From assembly GCF_004078655.1 (NCBI RefSeq), contig NZ_RZNC01000002.1, forward strand, positions 186,001-250,000: 64,000 bases of DNA. The letters are read 5' to 3'. The position numbers and the translations under genes are program-made. Shown one piece after another: positions 25,670 through 34,380 of the stretch. Each line of letters opens with the position of its first letter. The first letter of the stretch is position 1. This DNA comes from Labedella populi (GTDB lineage Bacteria; Actinomycetota; Actinomycetes; Actinomycetales; Microbacteriaceae). The notes beneath the pieces are model-generated. The model was given only the letters and a program-made list of their open reading frames with translations, did not search any database and was not told the origin of the DNA.

Positions 25670-27228
25670 CCGCACTCGTTCCCCTCGTCGTGATGCTGCC
25701 GCTCCTCGGAGCCGCGGTCGCCCTCACGCTCGGCAAGTACCCGCAGATCCAGATCGCCGTGAGCACGATGGTGCTCGCCGTCGTCGCAGCGCTGTCGATC
25801 GCTCTCCTCATCCACGTCGACTCGACGGGACCGGTGGTCGTGCACGTCGGCGGCTGGGACGCGCCCTGGGGGATCGTGCTCGTCGCCGACCGGCTCGCCG
25901 CGATCATGCTCGTCGTGTCGTCGCTCATGCTTCTCGGGGTCCTCCTCTTCGCGGTCGGGCAGGGCATCGCGGACCGGGACAGCAACCCGCCGCCGGTGTC
26001 GATCTTCCACCCGACCTACCTCGTGCTCGCCGCCGGGGTGTTCGACGCCTTCGTCGCCGGGGACCTCTTCAACCTCTACGTCGCATTCGAGATGCTGCTC
26101 GCGGCGAGCTACGTTCTCCTGACCCTCGGCGGGACGGGCGCGCGCATCCGGGCCGGGGTCACGTACATCGTCGTGAGCCTCATGTCGTCGATCATCTTCG
26201 TCGCGTCGATCGCGCTCATCTACGGAGCGACCGGCACGGTGACGATCGCGCTCGTGTCCGAGCGAGTCCGCGACCTCCCGCCCGACGTACAGCTCGTGCT
26301 GTGTCTCGCCCTCCTCGTCGGCTTCAGCGTGAAGGCCGCACTCTTCCCGCTGTCGTTCTGGCTTCCCGACTCGTACCCCACGGCACCGGCGCCCGTCACC
26401 GCCGTCTTCGCCGGACTCCTGACGAAGGTCGGCATCTACGCGATCATCCGCACCGACACGGTGCTCTTCATCGACGTGCCGCTCCAGACTCCGTTGCTCA
26501 TCGTGGCGGCGGTGACGATGATCGTCGGCATCCTGGGCGCCGTCGCCCAAGCGGACATCAAGCGGCTGCTCTCGTTCACGCTTGTCAGCCACATCGGCTA
26601 CATGGTCTTCGGCATCGCGATCGGCAGCGAGGCGGCGACCACGTCGACCATCTACTACGTCGTGCACCACATCGTCGTGCAGACGGCCCTGTTCCTCGTC
26701 GCCGGTCTGATCGAGCGCGTCGGGGGCTCGACCTCCATCAGCCGATTGGGCGGCCTCCTGTCGGCGGCGCCGATCGTCGCGGTGCTGTATTTCATCGGCG
26801 CGTTGAACCTCGGCGGGATCCCGCCGTTCTCCGGCTTCCTCGGAAAGGTCGGCCTCTTCCGGGCCGGCGTCGAGTCGGGCACTCCGCTCGACTTCGTCGT
26901 GATCGGGGCGGGAGCGGCGACGTCGCTCGTCACCCTCTACGCCCTCGCCCGGGTCTGGAACATGGCGTTCTGGCGTGGTCGGCGCGAGGTCGAGGGCTAC
27001 TCCTCATCGTTGCTCGCGTCGTTGAGCGAGAACCCGGAGGACGACGGCCGCGTCTCCTTGAAGACCGTCTCGCCGCTCATGGTGTCGGCGACGGCGGGCC
27101 TCGTCGTCCTGACCGTCGCTCTCACGGTCTTCGCCGGACCGCTCTTCGCGCTCGCCGACCGGGCGGCCGTGAACATCGAGGACCCCTCGACCTACGTCAG
27201 GGCCGTCTTCCCCGTGGAGGTGCCCTGA
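25666..27228 (+). CDS. mrpD: Mrp antiporter subunit D
   Basis: 520 residues, start ATG at 25666 overlapping the mrpC stop (ATGA). A NuoM/N-like proton channel with about 14 helices. Key segments are LFNLYVAFEMLLAASYVLL with the conserved glutamate, GFSVKAALFPLSFWLPDSYPTAPAPVTAVFAGLLTKVGIYAI with the conserved lysines, and DIKRLLSFTLVSHIGYM. Together with MrpA it forms the antiporter's proton pathway. Confidence 0.93.
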   Translation: MTALVPLVVMLPLLGAAVALTLGKYPQIQIAVSTMVLAVVAALSIALLIHVDSTGPVVVHVGGWDAPWGIVLVADRLAAIMLVVSSLMLLGVLLFAVGQGIADRDSNPPPVSIFHPTYLVLAAGVFDAFVAGDLFNLYVAFEMLLAASYVLLTLGGTGARIRAGVTYIVVSLMSSIIFVASIALIYGATGTVTIALVSERVRDLPPDVQLVLCLALLVGFSVKAALFPLSFWLPDSYPTAPAPVTAVFAGLLTKVGIYAIIRTDTVLFIDVPLQTPLLIVAAVTMIVGILGAVAQADIKRLLSFTLVSHIGYMVFGIAIGSEAATTSTIYYVVHHIVVQTALFLVAGLIERVGGSTSISRLGGLLSAAPIVAVLYFIGALNLGGIPPFSGFLGKVGLFRAGVESGTPLDFVVIGAGAATSLVTLYALARVWNMAFWRGRREVEGYSSSLLASLSENPEDDGRVSLKTVSPLMVSATAGLVVLTVALTVFAGPLFALADRAAVNIEDPSTYVRAVFPVEVP

Positions 27229-27818
27229 TGCAGCAGCGCGAGCACGCGAGTCTCGGCAGTCGGATTCTGCTCTTCCTCGGCCTCGTCCTGCTGTGGGCGA
27301 TGCTCTGGGGGCAGTTCACGGTCCTGTCGCTCCTCACGGGGGTCGCGATCGCGACCATCGTGACGCTGGTCTTCTACCTGCCGGCGATCCAGTTCTCGCG
27401 GCGGCTCGACCCCGTGCGCACGGTCTACTTCTTCCTCCGACTGCTCCTCGACATCGTCATCGCGTCGTTCCAGGTCGCCTGGATCGTGCTGCGCCCGGGT
27501 GTCGTCCCGCAGAACTCGATCGTCGCGGTGCAGTTGCGGACACGTTCGGACCTCATCACGATGTGGGTGGCCGAATCCCTCTCGCTCGTCCCCGGTTCGA
27601 TCGTCGTCGACCTCGACCGCGGCGAGTCGATCCTCTACCTGCACGTCCTCGACACCGACCACGATCGCGACGTCGAGGCGGCGCGATCGCGTGTCCTCGC
27701 GACTGAGGAGCGCATCGTCCGCGGTTTCGGATCGGCGCACGACCTCGCCCTCGTGCAAGGAACGGCACAGCCTCCCGCAGCCGACCCCACTCCACCCGGA
27801 ACAGAAGGAGACCGCTGA
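27228..27818 (+). CDS. mrpE: Mrp antiporter subunit E
   Basis: 196 residues; the ATG at 27228 shares a base with the mrpD stop (TGATG). Two or three N-terminal helices precede the family motif VPQNSIVAVQLRTRSDLITMWVAESLSLVPGSIVVDL. The soluble C-terminal domain carries LYLHVLDTDHDRDVEAAR. It is small and required for assembly of the complex in studied Mrp systems. The Pro-rich tail is nonconserved. Confidence 0.9.
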   Translation: MQQREHASLGSRILLFLGLVLLWAMLWGQFTVLSLLTGVAIATIVTLVFYLPAIQFSRRLDPVRTVYFFLRLLLDIVIASFQVAWIVLRPGVVPQNSIVAVQLRTRSDLITMWVAESLSLVPGSIVVDLDRGESILYLHVLDTDHDRDVEAARSRVLATEERIVRGFGSAHDLALVQGTAQPPAADPTPPGTEGDR

Positions 27819-28081
27819 TGCAGATCGCCCTCGTCGTCGCCGGCGTCATGTTCGGGATCGGCGCGCTCGCGGCCGTCTACCGGATCGTCACCGGGCCGAG
27901 CCTGCTCGACCGGGTGATCGCCTCCGACGTGCTCGTCGTGACGATCATGTGCGTCATCGGAGCCGAGATGGCCGTCAACCACCACACCGACACCCTGCCC
28001 GTGATGCTCGTCCTCGGGATGTTCGGCATCATCGGCTCCGTGAGCATCGCGCGATTCATGGCGAAGCAGGATTCGACATGA
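27818..28081 (+). CDS. mrpF: Mrp antiporter subunit F
   Basis: 87 residues, three helices: an N-terminal helix from MQIALVVAGVMFGIGALAAVYRI, then the family motif GPSLLDRVIASDVLVVTIMCVIG, and MLVLGMFGIIGSVSIARFMAK. The ATG overlaps the mrpE stop (TGATG) and the stop overlaps mrpG (ATGA). The conserved aspartates of the LLDRVIASD motif, implicated in ion transport in the family, are present. Confidence 0.92.
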   Translation: MQIALVVAGVMFGIGALAAVYRIVTGPSLLDRVIASDVLVVTIMCVIGAEMAVNHHTDTLPVMLVLGMFGIIGSVSIARFMAKQDST

Positions 28082-28503
28082 GTGCCGAATGGAGCGAGGC
28101 GTTCACCGCGACCTTCATCGTCATCGCGGCGTTCCTGTGCGGTGCCGCGGGCATCGGCCTCTTGCGCTTCCCCGACGTCCTGTCACGGCTCCACGCCGCG
28201 ACGAAGCCGCAGATCCTCGGACTCGGGCTCATCGTCGTCGACGTCGCCGTGTCGAACATCAGTCTCGCCACGATCGCGTTCGCGATCGCGATCCTCTTCT
28301 TCCAGGGGCTCACGGCGCCGATCTCCGCGCACATGGTGGGCAGGGCGGCCTACCGCGGAGATCATCTGCGGCGCGACCTGCTCGTGACGGACGAGCTCGC
28401 CGACGCCGTCAGTCGCGCCGACGAGCGATCCTCGCGGCGATCCGACCGGCGGGACGACGACCGCCTCGGCGGCGGTGACGACGGGGCGCACGAGACGGAC
28501 TGA
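28078..28503 (+). CDS. mrpG: Mrp antiporter subunit G
   Basis: 141 residues from the ATG at 28078 (ATGA overlap with mrpF). Three helices with the PhaG/MnhG signature GIGLLRFPDVLSRLHAATKPQILGLGLIV and LFFQGLTAPISAHMVGRAAYRG. The C-terminal 40 residues are highly charged (SRADERSSRRSDRRDDDR) and likely cytoplasmic. Last gene of the Mrp operon; it converges on nagA with a 14-bp gap and no obvious terminator. Confidence 0.92.
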   Translation: MSAEWSEAFTATFIVIAAFLCGAAGIGLLRFPDVLSRLHAATKPQILGLGLIVVDVAVSNISLATIAFAIAILFFQGLTAPISAHMVGRAAYRGDHLRRDLLVTDELADAVSRADERSSRRSDRRDDDRLGGGDDGAHETD

Positions 28504-28517
28504 GCGGGAGCTACGCG

Positions 28518-29672
28518 CTATCCGAGCGACGCCCCGCCGATCCACACCTCGGACACGTCGAGGCCGTCGCGGAAGAGGACGGCGTCGGCGACCGCTCCCA
28601 CCCCGAGCGACCCGAGCTCGGGTCGCCCGACGACCCGGGCCGGTGTCTCCGTCAGAGCACGGACGCCATCGGCGAGCGGGACGCCCGCGGTGACGACGGT
28701 GCTGAGGGCGGCGTCCTGAGTGAGGGTGGAACCGGCGATGACGCCCGAGTCCGTGAGCCGGGCGACGCCCCGGTCGACGCTCACCGCGAGCCCGCCCAGT
28801 TCGTAGGCGCCGTCGCCGAACCCCGCGGCGGCCATGGCGTCCGTGACGAGGGCGATGCGACCCGGGGCGCCCGCGAAGGCGAGGGCGAGGACGGCCGGAT
28901 CCACGTGGACGCCGTCGGCGATGAGTTCGAGCACGACCGACGGCTCGCTCATCGCCGCGACGATGGGACCAGGAGAGCGGTGGTGGATACCCGGCATCGC
29001 GTTGAAGGCGTGGGTGAGGAGCGTCGCGCCCGCGGCGAATGCTTCGGCTGCCCCCGCGAAGTCGGAGACCGTGTGGCCGATCGCGACGACGACACCGGCT
29101 CGTCGGAACGCTCGGATCGCCTCGAGAGCGCCGGGCAGCTCCGGCGCGATCGTGATCTGGACGAGGCGACCGCGCCCCGCCGTCACGAGGCGCTCGACGT
29201 CCGAGGCCGTGGGGGTCGTGAGGGCTGCGGGGTCGTGCGCGCCACGATTGTCCGGCGAGAGGAAAGGGCCCTCGAGGTGGGCCCCGAGCACGGTCGGGTC
29301 CTCATCGGCGAGTCGCGCCACGATCGCGAGGTTTTCGACGAGCCGGTCGACGGGGGTGGAGACGAGGGAGATGACGCTCCGGGTCGTGCCGTGAGCGCGG
29401 TGCGTCGCGAGAGCCGTCCTGACCGCGTCGGGACCGTCATCGAAGGAGGCTCCGCCGCCACCGTGTCCGTGGAGGTCGATGAATCCGGGTGTGAGGACAC
29501 CGCCGGTCGCGTCGACGACGCGCGTCCCGTCGTCCCCGCCCACGAGTCGCTCCCACGAGGTGCCCGTGCCGCGCTCAAGGACGACTCCGTCCGCCAGGAG
29601 CACCCAGGCGTCGAGCGTCTCCCGACCCGCGTCGATCAGGCGAGCGGAGTGGATGATCGTCGCGTCCCTCAT
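28518..29672 (-). CDS. nagA: N-acetylglucosamine-6-phosphate deacetylase
   Basis: 384 residues of the amidohydrolase superfamily. The N-terminal beta sandwich leads to TPGFIDLHGHGGGG (metal-site HxH). GAHLEGPFLSPDNRGAHDP carries the glutamate ligand. The histidines are in VVAIGHTVSDFAGA and LLTHAFNAMPGIHHRSPG, and the catalytic aspartate is in ALVTDAMAAAGFGDG. It converts GlcNAc-6-P to GlcN-6-P in cell-wall recycling and chitin/GlcNAc use, in line with the ROK kinase and GH20 gene. No nagB is present here. The start at 29672 overlaps the stop of a 44-residue upstream frame (ATGA). Confidence 0.92.
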   Translation of the reverse strand: MRDATIIHSARLIDAGRETLDAWVLLADGVVLERGTGTSWERLVGGDDGTRVVDATGGVLTPGFIDLHGHGGGGASFDDGPDAVRTALATHRAHGTTRSVISLVSTPVDRLVENLAIVARLADEDPTVLGAHLEGPFLSPDNRGAHDPAALTTPTASDVERLVTAGRGRLVQITIAPELPGALEAIRAFRRAGVVVAIGHTVSDFAGAAEAFAAGATLLTHAFNAMPGIHHRSPGPIVAAMSEPSVVLELIADGVHVDPAVLALAFAGAPGRIALVTDAMAAAGFGDGAYELGGLAVSVDRGVARLTDSGVIAGSTLTQDAALSTVVTAGVPLADGVRALTETPARVVGRPELGSLGVGAVADAVLFRDGLDVSEVWIGGASLG

Positions 29673-29803
29673 GACCACTCGATCCCGTCCGGGCGCGCGT
29701 ACGCCTCCCGCGCGGTCTCGGGGCCGCCGGCCCACACGAGTCCGAGCGGCTCGGCCGCTGCGGTCCCGGGGTCGGTTCCGGTTGCTCCGTCGAGAGTCGT
29801 CAT
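29669..29803 (-). CDS. Possible 44-residue small protein coupled to nagA
   Basis: This short frame begins at ATG 29803 with GAAGGG six bases upstream and ends in a TGA that overlaps the nagA start (ATGA). Its sequence (MTTLDGATGTDPGTAAAEPL and onward) has no recognised domain, no hydrophobic segment and no run of one amino acid that would suggest attenuation. It has a better ribosome-binding site than nagA itself, so it could act as a translational lead-in. It could also be a free-standing peptide or the tail of a decayed gene. Confidence 0.45.
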   Translation of the reverse strand: MTTLDGATGTDPGTAAAEPLGLVWAGGPETAREAYARPDGIEWS

Positions 29804-29896
29804 CGGCGCCCTTCGATAGGTGAACAACCCGTGCAAAACCGAGGGTGCCAGCCTACCGGACGGGCCCCGTCGGTGCCCTGCGGCACACTTGGGGGC

Positions 29897-30574
29897 ATGC
29901 CCCGCTCCCCGCGACAGCGCCCCTCGTCGTCCTCCCCGGCCCCTCGCGTCACTCCCGTGCGGCTCGCGGGCCTCCATGACGGAACGATCGAGGACCTGCG
30001 CAGCGCGGACTACCACGATGCCGCTCGATTCGCCGATCTCGATACCTCGGGCATCGACCTGGCCGACGTCCAGTTCTCGGGCTGCGGGTTCGAGAGGATA
30101 CGCACGGACGCTCTGGCGCTGCGGGGGGCCCGGCTCATGGACTGCGTCATCACGGCTCTCGAGGCGCCGGTGATCGATGCCCCCTCGACGTTCTGGCGCG
30201 ACATCGAGATCCGCTCCTCCCGCTCGGGTTCGGCCGACCTCTACGACGCCGAGTTGCGAGCGGTGCGGATCACCGAGAGCAAGCTCGGCTACCTCAACGT
30301 CCGTGGCGCGCGTGTCACCGACCTCCTCATCGAGGGCTGCTCGATCGAGGAACTCGACCTCGGGGGAGCGACGGCGACGCGATTGCGCCTCGTCGACTGC
30401 CGGATCGGGACCCTCGACGTGACACGCGCGACGCTGACCGAGGTCGACCTCCGCGGCGGGGAGTTCTCCGTTGTCCGGGGACTCGACAGCCTCCGCGGCG
30501 CGATCATCGGCGAGCACCAGCTCGCGGAGTTCGGTCCGCTGTTCGCCGCGGCCCTCGGCGTCCGGATCGAGTGA
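29897..30574 (+). CDS. Pentapeptide-repeat-like protein
   Basis: 225 residues from the ATG at 29897. After a basic Pro/Ser-rich N-terminus the protein is a series of loose pentapeptide repeats (pattern A/S-D/N-L-x-x): RFADLDTSGIDLADVQFSGCGFERI, LRGARLMDCVI, LYDAELRAVRIT, LNVRGARVTDLLIEGCSIEELDLGGATATRLRLVDC. This predicts a right-handed quadrilateral beta helix. The C-terminus (GAIIGEHQLAEFGPLFAAALGVRIE) is a short helical cap. Some family members mimic DNA and protect gyrase, but nothing here specifically supports that. Confidence 0.8.
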   Translation: MPRSPRQRPSSSSPAPRVTPVRLAGLHDGTIEDLRSADYHDAARFADLDTSGIDLADVQFSGCGFERIRTDALALRGARLMDCVITALEAPVIDAPSTFWRDIEIRSSRSGSADLYDAELRAVRITESKLGYLNVRGARVTDLLIEGCSIEELDLGGATATRLRLVDCRIGTLDVTRATLTEVDLRGGEFSVVRGLDSLRGAIIGEHQLAEFGPLFAAALGVRIE

Positions 30575-30600
30575 TCCGGCGTCTCCTCCCTGATATGCTG

Positions 30601-30702
30601 ACCGCGTCGCAACTGGCGTATGACGGATGCTCTGCATCCGACTGAAGATGGTCACCATCGGGGAGCGACTGACACGGATTCGGCCGTACGCCTGGGCCGA
30701 TA
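30601..30702 (+). ncRNA. ZTP riboswitch (pfl RNA motif)
   Basis: Upstream of glyA the sequence has the conserved pfl blocks in order: CGCAACTGGCG at 30608-30618, a small GGATGC/GCATCC stem at 30625-30640, ACCATCGGGGAGC at about 30653-30665, and CGCCTGGGC at about 30689-30697. ZTP/ZMP signals 10-formyl-THF shortage. Ligand binding normally turns on glyA, folD and purine genes, matching the two genes that follow. A stretch of about 45 bases before the glyA start leaves room for the expression platform. Confidence 0.85.
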
Positions 30703-30745
30703 CGGAGCACCCTCACGTCCGCCGCTGTCAGAAGGAGTCAGCCTC

Positions 30746-32026
30746 ATGACCACGTCCCAGGATCTCTTCAACGCCCCGCTCAGCGAAGTCGACCCCGAGA
30801 TCGCCGCCGTCCTCGAGCAGGAGCTCGGCCGTCAGCGCGACTATCTCGAAATGATCGCGAGCGAGAACTTCGTCCCCGTCTCCGTCCTGCAGTCGCAGGG
30901 CTCCGTACTCACGAACAAGTACGCCGAGGGCTACCCCGGCCGCCGCTACTACGGCGGCTGCGAGTTCGTCGACGTCGCCGAGTCGCTCGCGATCGAGCGC
31001 GCGAAAAGCCTCTTCGGTGCCGCGTACGCGAACGTCCAGCCGCACTCCGGCGCGAGCGCCAACGCCGCCGTTCTCTCCGCGATCGCCCAGCCCGGCGACA
31101 CGATCCTCGGCCTCGAGCTCTCTCACGGCGGCCACCTCACGCATGGCATGAAGCTCAACTTCTCCGGCAAGCTCTACAACGCCGTCGCGTACGGTGTCGA
31201 CGCCGACACGATGCTCGTCGACATGGAGGACGTGCGCGCGAAGGCCCGTGAGCACAAGCCGCGCGTCATCATCGCCGGCTGGTCCGCGTACCCTCGCCAG
31301 CTCGACTTCGCCCTCTTCCGCGAGATCGCCGACGAGGTCGGCGCGACGCTCTGGGTCGACATGGCGCACTTCGCCGGTCTCGTCGCCGCCGGCCTCCACC
31401 CGTCGCCCGTCCCACACGCGCACGTCGTCTCGTCGACCGTGCACAAGACGATCGGCGGCCCGCGCTCCGGCTTCATCCTCACGAACGAGCCGGACCTCGC
31501 CAAGAAGCTCAACTCGAACGTCTTCCCCGGCCAGCAGGGCGGGCCGCTCATGCACGTGATCGCGGCGAAGGCGACGGCCTTCAAGCTCGCGGCCTCCGAC
31601 GACTTCAAGGACCGCCAGGCGCGCACCATCCGCGGCGCGCAGATCCTCGCGGAACGCCTCACGGCCGACGACTCGAAGGCCACGGGCCTCGACGTCCTCA
31701 CGGGCGGAACGGACGTGCACCTCGTGCTCGCCGACCTCCGCAACTCGGAGCTGGACGGCAAGCAGGCGGAGGACGTGCTGCACGAGGTCCGCATCACCGT
31801 GAACCGCAACTCCGTGCCGTTCGACCCGCGTCCGCCGATGGTCACGTCGGGACTGCGGATCGGAACCCCGGCGCTCGCGACCCGCGGCTTCGGCGAGACC
31901 GAGTTCACCGAGGTCGCCGACGTCATCGCGCTCGCGCTGCGCCCGGGCGCCGACGTCGAGGCCCTGCGCGGCCGTGTCGCGGCTCTCGCCGACGCGTTCC
32001 CGCTCTACCCCGGCCTCCAGCAGTAG
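30746..32026 (+). CDS. glyA: Serine hydroxymethyltransferase
   Basis: 426 residues from the ATG at 30746, preceded by GAAGGAG. PLP enzyme converting serine plus THF to glycine plus 5,10-methylene-THF. Landmarks are [35 protein letters not shown] near the N-terminus, [25 protein letters not shown] with the PLP-binding aspartate and [19 protein letters not shown] with the Schiff-base lysine. It lies under the ZTP riboswitch and is followed eight bases later by folD, so both are probably transcribed together. Confidence 0.96.
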   Translation: MTTSQDLFNAPLSEVDPEIAAVLEQELGRQRDYLEMIASENFVPVSVLQSQGSVLTNKYAEGYPGRRYYGGCEFVDVAESLAIERAKSLFGAAYANVQPHSGASANAAVLSAIAQPGDTILGLELSHGGHLTHGMKLNFSGKLYNAVAYGVDADTMLVDMEDVRAKAREHKPRVIIAGWSAYPRQLDFALFREIADEVGATLWVDMAHFAGLVAAGLHPSPVPHAHVVSSTVHKTIGGPRSGFILTNEPDLAKKLNSNVFPGQQGGPLMHVIAAKATAFKLAASDDFKDRQARTIRGAQILAERLTADDSKATGLDVLTGGTDVHLVLADLRNSELDGKQAEDVLHEVRITVNRNSVPFDPRPPMVTSGLRIGTPALATRGFGETEFTEVADVIALALRPGADVEALRGRVAALADAFPLYPGLQQ

Positions 32027-32034
32027 GCGCCGGC

Positions 32035-32910
32035 ATGACGGCTCTCAAGCTCGACGGCCTCGCGGCCGCCTCCGCCATCAAGTCCGAACTCCGCGACCGC
32101 GTGGACGTCCTCCGGGAGCGGGGCGTCGTCCCCGGCCTCGGGACGCTGCTCGTCGGAGACGACCCCGCGTCGCGCAGCTACGTCGCGGGCAAGCACCGGG
32201 ACTGCGCGGAGGTGGGCATCGAGTCCATCCGCGTGGACCTCCCGGCGACGGCGTCGCGGGAGGACGTCCTCGCCGCGGTGCGTGACCTCAACTCCGCTTC
32301 CGAGGTGACCGGGTACATCGTGCAGCTCCCGCTCCCCGCGGGCATCGACGAGAACGAGATCCTCGAGGCCATCGACCCGGACAAGGACGCCGACGGCCTC
32401 CACCCGACCAACCTCGGTCGACTCGTCCTGGGTGTGGCGGGCGAGCTCACGTCGCCGCTGCCGTGCACGCCGGCCGGCATCGTCGAGCTGCTGCGGCGGA
32501 ACGACGTCGCACTCGCCGGCAAGCACGTCACGGTGATCGGTCGCGGCCTCACGGTCGGCCGTCCGCTCGGGCTGCTCCTCACCCGGAAGGGCATCGACGC
32601 GACGGTCACCCTCACGCACTCGCGAACGCCCGACATCGCCGCCGAGGTCCGGCGTGCCGACGTGGTGGTCGCCGCGGTCGGCGTGCCCCACCTCGTGACC
32701 GCCGACTGGATCAAGCCGGGCGCCGCCGTCGTCGACGTCGGAGTGACCCGCGTCGGCACGACGGAGAGCGGCAAGGCGAAGCTCTCGGGCGACGTCGACC
32801 CCGGCGTCGCCGAGGTCGCGGGCTGGCTGTCACCGAACCCGGGCGGAGTCGGTCCGATGACGCGGGCGCTCCTCGTCTCGAACGTCGTGCAATCGGCCGA
32901 GAGAGCGTAG
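32035..32910 (+). CDS. folD: Methylenetetrahydrofolate dehydrogenase/cyclohydrolase
   Basis: 291 residues. N-terminal catalytic domain with [24 protein letters not shown] (catalytic Lys in the YVxxKxxxC motif) and [18 protein letters not shown]-binding Rossmann domain with [19 protein letters not shown] and [15 protein letters not shown] at the end. It converts 5,10-methylene-THF to 10-formyl-THF, directly using the glyA product and under the same ZTP riboswitch. PurU acts on the product. Confidence 0.95.
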   Translation: MTALKLDGLAAASAIKSELRDRVDVLRERGVVPGLGTLLVGDDPASRSYVAGKHRDCAEVGIESIRVDLPATASREDVLAAVRDLNSASEVTGYIVQLPLPAGIDENEILEAIDPDKDADGLHPTNLGRLVLGVAGELTSPLPCTPAGIVELLRRNDVALAGKHVTVIGRGLTVGRPLGLLLTRKGIDATVTLTHSRTPDIAAEVRRADVVVAAVGVPHLVTADWIKPGAAVVDVGVTRVGTTESGKAKLSGDVDPGVAEVAGWLSPNPGGVGPMTRALLVSNVVQSAERA

Positions 32911-32916
32911 GTCGTC

Positions 32917-33399
32917 GTGAGCGTGCGGCGGAGCCACCCGTCGGTCGAGCGGGTCGAGGCGGCGCTCGCCGCGGCCGGCACCCCCGTCGAGGTCGTCTGG
33001 TTCGACGAGGGTGCACACACGGCCGTCGCAGCGGCCACCGCGCTCGACTGCCCCGTCGGCGCGATCGCGAATTCACTCGTCTTCACGCTCGACGGCGAGC
33101 CGGTGCTCGTGATGACGAGCGGGGCGCACCGCGTCGACACGGCGTTCCTCGGGAAACGGATCGGTGGTCGACTGAAACGTGCCGACGCCGACACCGTGAA
33201 AGCGGCGACGGGTCAGGTCATCGGGGGCGTCGCCCCCGTCGGGCATCCCGCGCCGCTCCGCACCTGGGTCGACACGGCTCTCGCCGCGTTCCCGGTGATC
33301 TGGGCGGCGGCCGGCCACGCGCACACGGTGTTCCCGACGACGTTCGACGACCTCGTCCGCCTCACGGGCGGCACCGTCACCGCCGTCACGCTCGACTGA
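32917..33399 (+). CDS. YbaK/ProX-type aminoacyl-tRNA deacylase-like protein
   Basis: 160 residues, GTG start six bases after the folD stop. It has the YbaK fold: TAVAAATALDCPVGAIANSLVFTLDGEPVLVMTSGAHRVD, the active-site lysine in LGKRIGGRLKRAD, and the loop VIGGVAPVGHPAP, which is the GGxxPxG motif of the family. Such proteins hydrolyse mischarged Cys-tRNA-Pro or Ala-tRNA-Pro. Coupling to glyA-folD may be fortuitous. Confidence 0.88.
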   Translation: MSVRRSHPSVERVEAALAAAGTPVEVVWFDEGAHTAVAAATALDCPVGAIANSLVFTLDGEPVLVMTSGAHRVDTAFLGKRIGGRLKRADADTVKAATGQVIGGVAPVGHPAPLRTWVDTALAAFPVIWAAAGHAHTVFPTTFDDLVRLTGGTVTAVTLD

Positions 33400-33430
33400 C
33401 GCGGGACCCGCGGGGTCGTGCGGGGTCCGG

Positions 33431-34192
33431 TCACATCTGCGCCCCGTACGACTCCATCATCGTCGCGAGACGTCTCGTCTCCTCCGACGACAGGTCGTCG
33501 GCGTAGTAGCGGTAGATGTTCCCGGTGGAGATCGCGGCCGCCTCCTGGGCGCGACCGTCGCGAATCGCGGCGACGAGCGCGCGAGCGTCGTGGGCGCTTG
33601 TGCGCACCCGCGAGCTGCGGTCCGTCTCGCTCGTGAGCCGGCGATCGATCATCTCGGCCATCACCCCACCGACGACGTTCCCGCAGATCTCGAGCATCTG
33701 ATTGTGCGAGGCCCGGCGGATGGCCTGATGGAACCGATTGACGCGCTCGCCGAATCGGACGTCGGGCTGGTCGGCGAGGTCCGCGATGTCCTCCCCGCGC
33801 CGCGCGATCTCGGCGAGTTCGTCGTCTGTGCGCTCCGTCGCGGCGAGGAGGCTCGCGTGCCCCTCGAGCAACAGGCGGAACTGCAGGAGCTCGACTCGCG
33901 ACACCGAGTCGAGCTGGGCGAGCTTCGCCATCGATTTCTCGAGCACTCGGGGGGAGAACGCGGTCACCACGGGACCGCGTGGGTCGCCCGGCCGCGATTC
34001 GATGACCCCGGTCGCCTGGAGCACACGCATCGCTTCCCGCACGGTCGCCCGGCTCACGCCGAAATCCGCCATGAGCTGGCGTTCGCTCGGGAGCCTGTCT
34101 CCGGCGCCATAGGTGCCATCGGAGATGGCCTGCTCGACCTGATCGACGATGATCTCGTAGGCGTTGATCTTCTGGACGGGGGTGAAGCTCAT
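33431..34192 (-). CDS. FadR-subfamily GntR transcriptional regulator
   Basis: 253 residues. N-terminal winged helix (about 10-75, YGAGDRLPSERQLMADFGVSRATVREAMRVLQATGVIESRPGD) and C-terminal all-helical FCD domain (about 95-230, with LLQFRLLLEGHASLLAA and the metal-ligand region RFHQAIRRASHNQML). FCD regulators respond to small organic or amino acids. It diverges from the peptide/amide ABC operon, and a 19-bp dyad sits at that operon's promoter, so it very probably represses it. Confidence 0.9.
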   Translation of the reverse strand: MSFTPVQKINAYEIIVDQVEQAISDGTYGAGDRLPSERQLMADFGVSRATVREAMRVLQATGVIESRPGDPRGPVVTAFSPRVLEKSMAKLAQLDSVSRVELLQFRLLLEGHASLLAATERTDDELAEIARRGEDIADLADQPDVRFGERVNRFHQAIRRASHNQMLEICGNVVGGVMAEMIDRRLTSETDRSSRVRTSAHDARALVAAIRDGRAQEAAAISTGNIYRYYADDLSSEETRRLATMMESYGAQM

Positions 34193-34268
34193 CGCTCTGC
34201 CTCTCGGTGGCGCCGGCGGTTGGAGGGGGAGGAGGATCGGGGAAACTGTTACATCTTTGTTTCCGTGC

Positions 34269-34322
34269 TTGACGCTCTCTTCGGCGTCAGCCTAGCGTGT
34301 CGTTTACTGGCCTGACCAGTAA
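34269..34322 (+). promoter_or_regulatory. Promoter and FadR-type operator for the ABC/amidase operon
   Basis: TTGACG (34269-34274) and TAGCGT (34293-34298) with an 18-bp spacer form a plausible housekeeping promoter. A perfect inverted repeat, TTACTGG (34304-34310), CCTGA, CCAGTAA (34316-34322), lies at the expected transcription start. This resembles the TGGnnnnnCCA-type sites of FadR/GntR proteins. Binding there would block initiation. The regulator gene is divergent and 100 bp away. Confidence 0.7.
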
Positions 34323-34380
34323 CCCGGCGCCCGTTCCCTGCCGGTCTCCTCGACTCTCCCCCGACTCCCGAAGGAGTTCC

